Below, one piece after another: positions 29,988 through 37,551 of a stretch of 41,527 bases of DNA. The notes below the pieces were generated by a model that made no database searches, was not told the DNA's origin, and saw nothing but the letters and a program-made list of their open reading frames with translations. Each line of letters opens with the position of its first letter. Within the stretch, counting starts at the first letter, position 1. A program made the position numbers and the translations under genes. Source of the stretch: Atopococcus tabaci DSM 17538 (GTDB lineage Bacteria > Bacillota > Bacilli > Lactobacillales > Carnobacteriaceae_A); NCBI RefSeq assembly GCF_000429585.1, contig NZ_AUCD01000012.1, forward strand, positions 1 through 41,527. Reading direction: 5' to 3'.

Positions 29988-31259
29988 TTATCTTAGGAAA
30001 AATCGCTGAATGTCGTTCCAAGTGACAACCACCATCAACAGGAACAACAACCCTACGCCGATCAGCGTGATGATTCCTTCTTTTTCTTCGCTTAGGGGTT
30101 TTCCTCTTATTCCTTCAATGACGTTCAACAAAAGTTTCCCGCCATCCAAAGCAGGAACCGGCAGCAGATTGATGATACCCAGGTTGATGCTCAATACCGC
30201 CAACCAATTGAGTATGCCTGCTGCACCGGTCTGAACAACGGCCTCCGTGGTGGCGTAAATGGCCACCGGACCGCCAAACATGTCGACCGAAAATCCGCCT
30301 GTCACCATAGAAAGGAGAACAGAACCGATTTGTGTGATGATATTCCATGTTTGCGTGAATCCATAGCTGATTTTCGCAATAATGGAGGTTTCCATAGAGG
30401 CATTGACCCCAATCAATCCATACGTCTGCCCATCTTCCGTTGTATCGGCTTCCGGCACGACTGTCAATGTTTCAGTGGCCCCTTCTGGTTTTTGGACCTC
30501 CAAAGTCAGCTCTTCCTCCGGGTGCTCCTGGATGGTCAACACCATTTCTACCCAACTGTCCATTTTTTCTCCATCAATGGTCCGTATCAAGTCGCCCTCT
30601 TCCAGTCCTGCTGCTTCAGCGGGACTTCCGGGTTCCACTTTTCCAGCGCGCGGTTCATTGCTGATGATCCCCCCCTGAAGAAAAGCAATCAATATGAAGG
30701 TCACGATGGCCAACAATAAATTGTTTAAAGGCCCTGCAAAGTTTGTGAGCATCCTTTGAATCAATGGAGCCGATTGAAACTGACGGTCAATCGGCGCAAT
30801 TTGAACCGTTGTTCCATCTTGCTCGATAACCAGCGCATCCCGATTGACTGGATAGCGTACGGTTTGATCAATTTCACTTCTTTGACGGCCTTCAATGAAG
30901 AGCTCTCTTTCTAAATCAAAAGACGTTACTTCCAAAGGAACAGCATCTGCCAATTGTTTTTTACTGTACAAGTTGATGACGGACACATGTCCTGCATCAT
31001 CCAGCTTAACTGTGACCGGCATTCCGGGACGGATGTCGGTTTCTTCTTCGTAGCCAGCCATCCGCACGTATCCACCTAAAGGGAGCAAACGAATAGTATA
31101 TGTCGTCTCGCCTTTTCGGTGAGCAAAAATTTTCGGTCCAAATCCCACTGAAAATTCGCGAACCAAGATTCCCGCTTTCTTCGCAAAATAATAATGTCCC
31201 AATTCATGAATCACGACCAGTGTACCGAATACTGCTATGAAAGTTAGTATCGTTGTCAG
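29988..31259 (-). CDS. rseP: Site-2 intramembrane zinc metalloprotease RseP (Eep/RasP type)
   Basis: This S2P protease cleaves transmembrane segments, such as anti-sigma factors, signal-peptide remnants and peptide pheromones in relatives. The 423-residue protein has HELGH (H18, E19, H22) in the first membrane helix, a PDZ domain (about 205-290, GSPAEAAGLEEGD), and a late membrane helix with the zinc ligand in PALDGG (D372). The start appears to be CTG 31257-31259: AAGGAGG precedes it by 8 bases, and the product TTILTFIAVFG aligns with the start of Enterococcus Eep. No ATG, GTG or TTG in frame has both a ribosome site and an intact N-terminus. The gene follows cdsA, as usual. Confidence 0.92.
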   Translation of the reverse strand: MTTILTFIAVFGTLVVIHELGHYYFAKKAGILVREFSVGFGPKIFAHRKGETTYTIRLLPLGGYVRMAGYEEETDIRPGMPVTVKLDDAGHVSVINLYSKKQLADAVPLEVTSFDLERELFIEGRQRSEIDQTVRYPVNRDALVIEQDGTTVQIAPIDRQFQSAPLIQRMLTNFAGPLNNLLLAIVTFILIAFLQGGIISNEPRAGKVEPGSPAEAAGLEEGDLIRTIDGEKMDSWVEMVLTIQEHPEEELTLEVQKPEGATETLTVVPEADTTEDGQTYGLIGVNASMETSIIAKISYGFTQTWNIITQIGSVLLSMVTGGFSVDMFGGPVAIYATTEAVVQTGAAGILNWLAVLSINLGIINLLPVPALDGGKLLLNVIEGIRGKPLSEEKEGIITLIGVGLLFLLMVVVTWNDIQRFFLR

Positions 31260-31306
31260 AAGAGGTTCCTCCTTTTCATAAGAACAACGAAACAAGCATA
31301 CTGGAA

Positions 31307-31333
31307 CCTGCAAACAAAGTACATGTTTGCAGG
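31307..31333 (-). other. Perfect stem-loop between cdsA and rseP
   Basis: A 9-bp perfect stem (CCTGCAAAC and GTTTGCAGG) with a 9-base loop lies 48 bases upstream of the rseP start. No T-run follows on the minus strand, so it does not look like a terminator. It may stabilise or mark a processing site in the cdsA-rseP transcript. Confidence 0.5.
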
Positions 31334-31375
31334 ACAATGCTCGTTACGTCAAGTTTCTCTCAAGAATGGTGCTGT

Positions 31376-32161
31376 TTAGACCACGTTGATTACCGATATT
31401 AAGACCATGACAAAAATTAAACTGTCAAACCGGTCCAAAATTCCTCCGTGTCCGGGGAGCAGGCTGCCCGAGTCTTTTACGCCGTAGTGACGTTTGATGG
31501 CAGATTCCACCAAGTCGCCCAGTTGACCAGCAACGGATACAACAGCCGCCAGTGCCAGCATTGTCCAAAACGGCAACCCTGTGTTCACTAAAGTCAAGTA
31601 AAGAGCTGCCACCAGCATCGCAACTGCAACGCCGCCCAACGATCCCTCCACTGTCTTATTCGGGCTGATGGCAGGAGCCAATTTCTTCTTTCCAATTTTT
31701 CTGCCTATCAAATAAGCGCCCGAGTCGGTTGCCCAGATGACAAACAAAATTAAAAAGAGCAAGTGAATATTCCGCTCTCTAAGTAACGTAAATGCATGGA
31801 AGCCTGTGCCAACATACAACATGCCCATCAAAGAGACAGAAACGTCTTCCACATCATAGTCTTGCTTGGAAAAAAGCAGATAAACAAATAAAAGCAACAC
31901 TATTCCAAGAACCCCATCGTACAACGACCAGTGGTCTGAAACCATCGGGAACAAGCGATGAGAAAACACAATCATCGCAACACCCAAGTAAGAAAGGAGT
32001 GCCCCGAGAGAATACGGTTGAATGGATTTTATTTTTATTAGTTCGTACATACCTATAATTGCCAGCACAGCCAGTAATATTTCCAGTGGCCACGAGCCGA
32101 TAAGCAAAAAAGGGATGAAAAAGAGTAACGCAAAAACGGTAGTGATAATACGCTGATTCAT
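31376..32161 (-). CDS. cdsA: Phosphatidate cytidylyltransferase
   Basis: CdsA converts phosphatidic acid and CTP to CDP-diacylglycerol, the precursor of phosphatidylglycerol and cardiolipin. The 261-residue integral membrane protein has about seven or eight hydrophobic helices and the C-terminal signature around QLGDLVESAIKRHYGVKDSG, followed by LLPGHGGILDRFDS. The start ATG 32159-32161 follows AGGAGGAG. It lies 24 bases after uppS and upstream of rseP in the standard order uppS-cdsA-rseP-proS-polC. Confidence 0.95.
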   Translation of the reverse strand: MNQRIITTVFALLFFIPFLLIGSWPLEILLAVLAIIGMYELIKIKSIQPYSLGALLSYLGVAMIVFSHRLFPMVSDHWSLYDGVLGIVLLLFVYLLFSKQDYDVEDVSVSLMGMLYVGTGFHAFTLLRERNIHLLFLILFVIWATDSGAYLIGRKIGKKKLAPAISPNKTVEGSLGGVAVAMLVAALYLTLVNTGLPFWTMLALAAVVSVAGQLGDLVESAIKRHYGVKDSGSLLPGHGGILDRFDSLIFVMVLISVINVV

Positions 32162-32185
32162 TTTTCTCCTCCTGTCACGCTTCCG

Positions 32186-32929
32186 TTATAATCCGCCAAA
32201 TCGCCGGCTCCTCTGTTGGAAGCTGCTCAAGGCTTCATCAAACACATCGCCATTAAACTCAGGCCATGCCAAGTTTGAAAAATAAAACTCACTGTAAGCG
32301 TTCTGCCATAATAAAAAGTTACTGAGCCGTTGTTCTCCGCTGCTTCGGATCATCAAATCCACTTCCTGATAGGGCGTAACAGAAGATGCTGTCAACAAAT
32401 GGTCCTCAAATGTAGCCTCATCAATATCTGACACGTTTAAGCGGCCACTTTTTACCAACTGGGCAATTTCTTTGGTGGCATTCACAATTTCCGCTCTTCC
32501 GCCGTAGTTCAACGCGAAATTTAAAATCATCCCATCGTTGTCTTTCGTTTGTTCAACCGCTTTTTCAACGGCTTTCCGTGTGGGTCCAGGTATTTTCCCT
32601 TTGAATCCTGTAACCGTGACACGGATGTTGTTCTTCAATAGTTCCGGCATGAACACATCAAAAAAATCAATCGGCAGTTTCATGAGAAAACGGATCTCAT
32701 CCAACGGCCTTTTCCAGTTTTCAGTGGAAAAGGCAAACAGTGTTAATACTTTGACGCCTCTTTCACTGGCACGGACAGCCACTCTTCTGACTGCCTCCAT
32801 GCCTTCTTTATGTCCTTCTGTTCTGGGAAGGTTTCTCTTTTGTGCCCATCTCCCGTTTCCGTCCATAATGACAGCCACGTGTTTGGGAATCGGTCCTTCC
32901 ATAGATACAGGTGTTCGTTCGTCGTTCAC
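32186..32929 (-). CDS. uppS: Isoprenyl (undecaprenyl) diphosphate synthase
   Basis: UppS makes undecaprenyl diphosphate, the lipid carrier for peptidoglycan and teichoic acid precursors, by cis-condensation of isopentenyl diphosphate. The 247-residue protein has IMDGNGRWA (21-29; catalytic D23), the GHKEGM segment, LTLFAFSTENW, and the C-terminal DLMIRSSGEQRLSNFLLWQ motif. The start is GTG 32927-32929, with GGGGG about 8 bases upstream. It is read from the promoter at 32965-32993 and heads the uppS-cdsA-rseP-proS-polC run. Confidence 0.96.
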   Translation of the reverse strand: MNDERTPVSMEGPIPKHVAVIMDGNGRWAQKRNLPRTEGHKEGMEAVRRVAVRASERGVKVLTLFAFSTENWKRPLDEIRFLMKLPIDFFDVFMPELLKNNIRVTVTGFKGKIPGPTRKAVEKAVEQTKDNDGMILNFALNYGGRAEIVNATKEIAQLVKSGRLNVSDIDEATFEDHLLTASSVTPYQEVDLMIRSSGEQRLSNFLLWQNAYSEFYFSNLAWPEFNGDVFDEALSSFQQRSRRFGGL

Positions 32930-32964
32930 TTTATAACCCCCGTTACTGAGTCTGCACTTCTCTC

Positions 32965-32993
32965 ATTGTAGCAAAAAACCATGAGAATGCCTA
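32965..32993 (-). promoter_or_regulatory. Promoter for the uppS-cdsA-rseP run
   Basis: On the minus strand, -35 TAGGCA (32988-32993) and -10 TACAAT (32965-32970) have a 17-base spacer. It diverges from the small plus-strand gene at 33151. Confidence 0.6.
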
Positions 32994-33103
32994 TACGAAA
33001 TCTTTATTTTGGTGAAGGAGGAAGTGAAGCCTTTTGCACTACTTTCTCCCTTTATGTACCCGTCAATCCGCAAGCGTTCCATTCCTGCTCCCCGAAATAC
33101 CTA

Positions 33104-33112
33104 TGTTATAAT
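33104..33112 (+). promoter_or_regulatory. Extended -10 promoter for the 33-codon gene
   Basis: TGTTATAAT combines the TG extension (33104-33105) with a consensus -10 (33107-33112). No good -35 is seen. Transcription would start near 33119, about 32 bases before the start codon. Confidence 0.6.
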
Positions 33113-33150
33113 AAAATTCATAAGAAAGTCTTAGGAAGGAGGATATCAGT

Positions 33151-33252
33151 ATGAAAAGAAGAATCAAACGATACATTATCGGTCTTATTGTCACAGCCAT
33201 TGTAACCAAAGTGGTCAATATGCTCTTTGGAGAAGATGAACAGACCGCTTAA
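33151..33252 (+). CDS. Small cationic single-pass membrane protein, 33 residues, unknown function
   Basis: The reading frame ATG 33151 to TAA 33252 encodes 33 residues. The N-terminus is strongly basic (MKRRIKRY), a hydrophobic segment follows (about 9-25, rich in Ile, Val and Leu), and the end is acidic (GEDEQTA). It has an AAGGAGG site 8 bases upstream, an extended -10 promoter 39 bases before the start, and a strong terminator 18 bases after the stop, so it looks like a complete one-gene unit. I do not recognise the family. The positive-inside rule predicts one membrane helix with the N-terminus in the cytosol. It lies on the strand opposite to all neighbours, between uppS and frr. It could be a small regulator of a membrane complex or a toxin-like peptide; neither is shown. 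Confidence 0.75.
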   Translation: MKRRIKRYIIGLIVTAIVTKVVNMLFGEDEQTA

Positions 33253-33270
33253 TAACCGAATCATTCCCAT

Positions 33271-33317
33271 AAAAAAGCGAAGGACTTGCGGCCGTTGCCG
33301 GGGTCCTTCGCTTTTTT
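33271..33317. terminator. Bidirectional terminator between the small gene and frr
   Basis: A 15-bp perfect outer stem (33271-33285 with 33303-33317) has A and T runs at the ends and an inner CGGC/GCCG pairing. It ends both frr on the minus strand and the small plus-strand gene. Confidence 0.92.
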
Positions 33318-33329
33318 AATCTAATTCGA

Positions 33330-33887
33330 TTAAATGTCCAAAATTTCTTTTTCTTTCTCTTCGGCGATTTTATCAATGTTTGCAACGCTGTCGTCCGTCA
33401 ATTTCTGAACATCTTTTTCATAGCGGCGCAAATCATCTTCTGTGATTTCTCCGCTTTTTTCTTCTTTCTTCAATTGGTCCATCGCATCCCGGCGGATGTT
33501 ACGAACAGCAATTTTTGCGTTTTCAGCTTCTTTGCCTACTTGTTTCGCAATTTCTTTTCTGCGTTCTTCTGTCAATGGAGGAATCGCCAAACGAATGACA
33601 CTTCCGTCGTTTGCTGGAGTAATGCCCAAATCGCTTCTTTGGATCGCTTTTTCAATTTCAGAGATGGAGCTCTTGTCGTATGGAGTAACCATCAACAAAC
33701 GCGCTTCCGGCACAGAGATTTGCGCCAATTGGTTCAATGGCGTCATGACTCCGTAATACTCTACATCGATGCGGTTCAACAAACTAGGGTTGGCGTTTCC
33801 GGCACGGATTCCTGCCAATTCGCGTCTCAACGCTTGTTCCGCTTTCTCCATTTTTGTTTTTGTGTCTTTTAACAATGCATCACTCAT
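33330..33887 (-). CDS. frr: Ribosome-recycling factor
   Basis: RRF, with EF-G, splits post-termination ribosomes. The 185-residue protein is full length, with a three-helix bundle and the small beta domain (about 30-105). Seen are [17 protein letters not shown] (about 24-40), [13 protein letters not shown] (about 45-57) and the long C-terminal helices with [13 protein letters not shown]. The start ATG 33885-33887 overlaps pyrH by 8 bases and follows GAGGGGG. It is the last gene of the rpsB-tsf-pyrH-frr cluster and ends at the terminator shared with the small gene. Confidence 0.97.
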   Translation of the reverse strand: MSDALLKDTKTKMEKAEQALRRELAGIRAGNANPSLLNRIDVEYYGVMTPLNQLAQISVPEARLLMVTPYDKSSISEIEKAIQRSDLGITPANDGSVIRLAIPPLTEERRKEIAKQVGKEAENAKIAVRNIRRDAMDQLKKEEKSGEITEDDLRRYEKDVQKLTDDSVANIDKIAEEKEKEILDI

Positions 33888-34611
33888 ATTTTTTCCCCCT
33901 CACTGTAGTTCCAATCACTTCACCCATTGCCACACGCTTGATGTTTCCGGATTGATTGAGATTAAATACGACCAACGGGATGTCGTTGTCCATACTCAAT
34001 GAACTGGCTGTCGTATCCATGACCCGCAATCCTTTACTGATAAGGTCCAAATGAGTCAATTCGTCGAATTTAACTGCGTTGGTGTCTAGCTTCGGATCTG
34101 CTGAGTATACACCATCTACATTGTTTTTAGCCATCATGATGACATCTGCTTCAATCTCAGCTGCACGCAAAGCTGCAGTGGTATCCGTAGAGAAGTACGG
34201 GTTCCCGGTTCCGCCGGCAAAAATGACTACACGTCCTTTTTCCAAGTGACGGACAGCTTTTCTGCGAATATACGGTTCTGCGATTTGGCGCATTTCGATG
34301 GAAGTTTGAACTCGGGTCGGCACATCTATGTTCTCCAAGCAGTCTTGCAACGCAAGTGCATTCATCACCGTTGCGAGCATACCCATGTAATCAGCTTGTG
34401 CCCGCTCCATGCCCATCTCAGAGCCGACCTGGCCTCTCCAGATGTTTCCTCCACCGACGACAATAGCGATTTCTATTCCCAATCCATGAACTTCTTTGAT
34501 TTCATCACAGATTTTTTTGATCGTTGGTGGATGGATTCCAAATCCACCTTCACCTGCTAGAGCTTCGCCGCTCAATTTCAATACGACGCGCTTATATTTT
34601 GGTTGAGTCAT
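33880..34611 (-). CDS. pyrH: Uridylate kinase
   Basis: PyrH phosphorylates UMP to UDP and is essential for pyrimidine nucleotide supply. The 243-residue protein has the amino-acid-kinase fold: [12 protein letters not shown] (9-20), [10 protein letters not shown] (51-60), and [20 protein letters not shown] (about 131-150). The start ATG 34609-34611 follows GGAGGG. It lies just after the tsf terminator, which would separate it from rpsB and tsf; no convincing promoter was seen in the 45 bases between, so partial read-through is likely. It overlaps frr by 8 bases. Confidence 0.97.
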   Translation of the reverse strand: MTQPKYKRVVLKLSGEALAGEGGFGIHPPTIKKICDEIKEVHGLGIEIAIVVGGGNIWRGQVGSEMGMERAQADYMGMLATVMNALALQDCLENIDVPTRVQTSIEMRQIAEPYIRRKAVRHLEKGRVVIFAGGTGNPYFSTDTTAALRAAEIEADVIMMAKNNVDGVYSADPKLDTNAVKFDELTHLDLISKGLRVMDTTASSLSMDNDIPLVVFNLNQSGNIKRVAMGEVIGTTVRGKKYE

Positions 34612-34664
34612 TTTTTCCCTCCATCAATCCATTACAGTCTCAGTTTATCATATTCCTAAAAAAA

Positions 34665-34688
34665 AGGAACGCATCTTACTGCGTTCCT
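34665..34688 (-). terminator. Intrinsic terminator after tsf
   Basis: A perfect 9-bp stem (AGGAACGCA and TGCGTTCCT) with a 6-base loop is followed on the minus strand by a run of eight T. It lies about 20 bases after the tsf stop. Confidence 0.92.
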
Positions 34689-34708
34689 GATTCCGTTTCT
34701 GGCGGAAC

Positions 34709-35590
34709 TTATTTTTTCAATTGGTTTTGTACTTCTTCTGCGAAGTTTTCTTGGCGTTTTTCGATTCCTTCGCCCACTTCGTAACGAGTGAATGCTTTGA
34801 TGGAAGCACCGTTTTCTTTCAAGTATTGACCAACTGTTACATCAGGGTTCTTAACGTATGGTTGGTCTACCAAGCTGATTTCAGCCAACCATTTGTTCAA
34901 GCGGCCTTGAACCATTTTTTCGATGATTTTTTCAGGCTTGCCTTCGTTTTTCGCTTGTTCTTTCAAGATTTCCAACTCATGGTCAAGTTCTTCTTGAGGA
35001 ACTTCGTCACGAGTGATGTAACGAGGGTTGATGGCAGCGATGTGCATTGCAACGTTACGTGCAATTTCTACATCTTCTGTTCCGTCAAGAACAGTAAGAA
35101 CCGCAATACGTCCGCCCATGTGTTTGTAATCACCAAATACTTGGTTGTCTTCTTTTTCAACAATCAAGAAACGACGCAAAGTGATTTTTTCACCGATGGT
35201 TGTAGTCGCTTCTGTGATTTCAGAAGCAATTGTTCCATCGTTCATTTTAACATCGTTTGCAGCTTCAACATCCGCAGGTTTTTCAGTTGCGATTGCTTTA
35301 GTGATGTCTTGTACCAATGTTTGGAATTGTTTGTTTTTCGCTACAAAGTCAGTTTCAGCATTGATTTCTGCGATAACTGCAGTGTTTCCGTTCACGTGGA
35401 TGTCAGCCAAACCTTCTGCAGCGATACGGTCAGCTTTTTTAGCCGCTTTGGATACGCCTTTTTCTCTCAAAAAGTCGACTGCCGCGTCCATGTCCCCGTC
35501 TGTTTCAACAAGAGCTTTTTTCGCGTCCATCATTCCCACGCCTGTTTTGTCGCGCAATTCTTTTACTTGTGCAGCTGAAATTTTAGCCAT
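34709..35590 (-). CDS. tsf: Elongation factor Ts
   Basis: EF-Ts exchanges GDP for GTP on EF-Tu. The 293-residue protein has the N-terminal UBA-like helices with [16 protein letters not shown] (about 11-26) and the core with ETDFVAKN (about 78-85) that contacts EF-Tu. The start ATG 35588-35590 follows TAGGAGGA; an upstream in-frame start at 35657-35659 is rejected as lying in structured leader. It follows rpsB but is separated by a terminator and a leader of about 140 bases, so it may be partly independent. Confidence 0.97.
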   Translation of the reverse strand: MAKISAAQVKELRDKTGVGMMDAKKALVETDGDMDAAVDFLREKGVSKAAKKADRIAAEGLADIHVNGNTAVIAEINAETDFVAKNKQFQTLVQDITKAIATEKPADVEAANDVKMNDGTIASEITEATTTIGEKITLRRFLIVEKEDNQVFGDYKHMGGRIAVLTVLDGTEDVEIARNVAMHIAAINPRYITRDEVPQEELDHELEILKEQAKNEGKPEKIIEKMVQGRLNKWLAEISLVDQPYVKNPDVTVGQYLKENGASIKAFTRYEVGEGIEKRQENFAEEVQNQLKK

Positions 35591-35656
35591 TTTGTTTCCT
35601 CCTATAGGTATAATGTAGAACACTTTATTGCTTAAGAAAAACGTTCTGCGCAAGAG

Positions 35657-35690
35657 CACGTAAAAAACTGAAACGTCCTTTTCTTACGCG
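35657..35690 (-). promoter_or_regulatory. Stem-loop in the tsf leader
   Basis: On the minus strand CGCGTAAGAAAA can pair with TTTTTTACGTG over about 11 bp with two G-U pairs, around an 11-base loop. It lies about 67 bases upstream of the tsf start, after the rpsB terminator. No T-run follows, so it could affect translation or RNA stability of tsf. Confidence 0.4.
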
Positions 35691-35731
35691 TTGAACAGAT
35701 TTTACAATTTCTTATATTCTATAGAAAAAGC

Positions 35732-35750
35732 TGCCTCGTTAACGGAGGCA
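35732..35750 (-). terminator. Intrinsic terminator after rpsB
   Basis: A 6-bp stem (TGCCTC and GAGGCA) with a 7-base loop is followed on the minus strand by GCTTTTTC. It lies about 64 bases after the rpsB stop. It is a moderate terminator and may allow read-through into tsf. Confidence 0.7.
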
Positions 35751-35813
35751 TAAGACCGGAGCATCAGAATGTTCAGCCTGTTCCGCCATCTTCAAGACAG
35801 CCTAATAGTTTTA

Positions 35814-36572
35814 TTATTCTTCGTTGTCGCCTTCAACAACTTCAACGATTTCTTCAAGGGATTCAGATTGAGCTGCTTCTTCGTTATCTGCGCCTTGGTT
35901 TCCTTCGATGAATGCGTCAGCCATTTTAGAAGTCAACAATTTGACTGCACGAATAGCGTCGTCGTTTGATGGGATGATGACATCAACTTCGTCTGGGTCG
36001 CAGTTTGTGTCAACCATTGCAACGATTGGAATGTTCAATTTTTGTGCTTCTTTAATTGCGATACGTTCTTTACGAGGGTCTACCACAAACATAACATCTG
36101 GAATACCAGGCATGTCTTTGATTCCGCCCAAGAATTTTTCTAAACGGTCGCGTTCTTTGATCAAAAGACCTACTTCTTTTTTAGGAAGAACTTCGAAAGT
36201 TCCGTCTTCTTCCATTTTCTCGATTTGTTTCAAACGAGAAATACGTTTTTGGATTGTGTCCCAGTTTGTCAAAGTACCGCCCAACCAACGGTGGTTTACG
36301 TAGTACTGACCAGAACGAATTGCTTCTTCTTTGATGGATTCTTGTGCTTGTTTTTTCGTACCTACAAACAAGACTGTTCCACCGTTTGCTGCGATATCAC
36401 GCATGTATTTGTATGCTTGGTCGATCATACGAACGGTTTTTTGCAAGTCGATGATGTAAATACCGTTCCGTTCTGTAAAGATATAAGGTTTCATTTTCGG
36501 GTTCCAACGACGTGTTTGGTGTCCGAAATGTACACCTGACTCAAGCAATTGCTTCATTGTTACTACTGCCAT
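35814..36572 (-). CDS. rpsB: 30S ribosomal protein S2
   Basis: S2 is a late-assembling 30S protein. The 252-residue protein opens [27 protein letters not shown]-like, with the HFGHQ motif (about 15-19), [20 protein letters not shown] and [11 protein letters not shown], and an acidic C-terminal tail (about 225-252). The start ATG 36570-36572 follows GGAGG; a longer frame upstream to 36692 would run through the leader and is rejected. It has a strong promoter (36701-36729) and a structured leader, and heads the rpsB-tsf-pyrH-frr cluster. Confidence 0.97.
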   Translation of the reverse strand: MAVVTMKQLLESGVHFGHQTRRWNPKMKPYIFTERNGIYIIDLQKTVRMIDQAYKYMRDIAANGGTVLFVGTKKQAQESIKEEAIRSGQYYVNHRWLGGTLTNWDTIQKRISRLKQIEKMEEDGTFEVLPKKEVGLLIKERDRLEKFLGGIKDMPGIPDVMFVVDPRKERIAIKEAQKLNIPIVAMVDTNCDPDEVDVIIPSNDDAIRAVKLLTSKMADAFIEGNQGADNEEAAQSESLEEIVEVVEGDNEE

Positions 36573-36694
36573 TTTTCTTTCCTCCAATTTGGTTTTTATT
36601 TTCCCTCCCCTGATTTCTGCTGTATGGAAACTTGCACCTTGCAAGCACCGTCCATTACATCCATCAAGGTGTGAAATAAGTGCTCTTCGCACCG
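36573..36694 (-). ncRNA. Structured 5' leader of rpsB
   Basis: The leader of about 120 bases can form two competing folds on the minus strand. CACCTTG (36671-36665) can pair with CAAGGTG (36641-36635) over 7 bp, or the latter can take part in a local hairpin CTTGC-ACCTT-GCAAG (36631-36645). A GTGC/GCAC hairpin lies near the 5' end. Such competing pairings suit autogenous control by a ribosomal protein, but no known leader family is claimed. Confidence 0.4.
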
Positions 36695-36700
36695 TTTGTA

Positions 36701-36729
36701 ATTATACAGAAGGTTTTCGACAATTGCAA
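36701..36729 (-). promoter_or_regulatory. Strong promoter for rpsB
   Basis: On the minus strand, -35 TTGCAA (36724-36729) and -10 TATAAT (36701-36706, consensus) have a 17-base spacer. It diverges from the plsC promoter. The 340-base interval 36573-36912 contains only these two promoters and the two leaders. Confidence 0.8.
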
Positions 36730-36770
36730 GAACAAAACATCAAAAAATTCTTATTGAAAAAGAAAAACTG

Positions 36771-36799
36771 TTGCCAAAAAGTTTACGTTGCCGCATACT
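36771..36799 (+). promoter_or_regulatory. Promoter for the plsC-like gene
   Basis: -35 TTGCCA (36771-36776) and -10 CATACT (36794-36799) have a 17-base spacer. The leader to the start codon is about 105 bases and contains no convincing gene. Confidence 0.5.
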
Positions 36800-36912
36800 A
36801 TTACATGATGAAGCAAGGAAAATCTTCTCTTATCCGCTTCATTCATAAACGTCAAACTGCTGAACGATGTTGAAGAATCAATACTTCGTTAAGCGATGTG
36901 GAGGGTAATAAC

Positions 36913-37512
36913 GTGTTTTATTCTATTGTCAGAGGGATTATTCGAATATTTGTCTATATCCTGAATGGAAAACCTGAAGTTCAAAACAGAGAAGTGGTAC
37001 CAAAAGATGAGAATTACATCTTGGCCTCCCCTCACCGGACTTGGTTGGATCCGGTCTTTCTAGCTTTGGCCGCCAGCCCGGAACAATTCAGTTTTATGGC
37101 AAAAAAAGAGCTATTTAAAAATCCTCTTTTGCGTCGGCTGATCATGAAGATGAACGCTTTTCCAGTTGACCGGAAGAATCCGGGACCAAGCGCCATTAAA
37201 ACACCAGTAAAAATTTTGAAAGAAGGAAAACTGGGTCTGGTTATTTTCCCAACCGGCTCCCGTCATTCTTCCGAATTGAAAGGCGGCACATTGACCATTG
37301 CCAAATTGAGCGGCAAACCGATTGTACCCGCTGTTTACTCGGGACCTAAGACATTCAAAGAACTGCTTCAGCGAAAAAAAGCAGTGGTCAGATTCGGTGA
37401 ACCGCTGGTGGTTGAACGGAAAACGCGTTTGAACGATGAAACAGCCAAACAATACGGGGACTTACTGCAGTCACGTTTTGACACCATCGATAAAGAACTT
37501 GGCCAACAGTAA
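36913..37512 (+). CDS. plsC: 1-acyl-sn-glycerol-3-phosphate acyltransferase (PlsC-like)
   Basis: This family transfers a second acyl chain to lysophosphatidic acid, giving phosphatidic acid, the substrate of CdsA. The 199-residue protein has a hydrophobic N-terminal anchor (about 3-18), the catalytic HxxxxD in SPHRTWLD (about 42-49), FPVDRKNPG (about 86-94), a FPTGSRHS block (about 116-123) in place of the more usual FPEGTRS, and IVPAVYSGP (about 140-148). The start is GTG 36913-36915, preceded by GGAGGG with 7 bases of spacing. A GTG five codons earlier has no site. It has its own promoter and a shared terminator. The exact acyl acceptor is inferred. Confidence 0.88.
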   Translation: MFYSIVRGIIRIFVYILNGKPEVQNREVVPKDENYILASPHRTWLDPVFLALAASPEQFSFMAKKELFKNPLLRRLIMKMNAFPVDRKNPGPSAIKTPVKILKEGKLGLVIFPTGSRHSSELKGGTLTIAKLSGKPIVPAVYSGPKTFKELLQRKKAVVRFGEPLVVERKTRLNDETAKQYGDLLQSRFDTIDKELGQQ

Positions 37513-37551
37513 AAAAACGCCTCACAGAAAAAATCTGTGAGGCGTTTTTTT
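37511..37551. terminator. Bidirectional terminator between plsC and the ABC exporter gene
   Basis: A perfect 18-base stem (A7 then CGCCTCACAGA, with its complement ending in T7) has a 5-base loop. It ends both convergent genes and overlaps the ABC stop codon. Confidence 0.93.

Noticed and set aside
33016-33129. Plus-strand frame starting GTG after GAAGGAGG, about 36 codons
   Set aside because: The spacing between the ribosome site and GTG is only 2 bases, and the frame runs across the promoter of the next small gene.
36589-36873. Plus-strand frame of 94 codons between rpsB and plsC
   Set aside because: It runs across the rpsB leader and two promoters, has no ribosome site, and shows no recognisable features.
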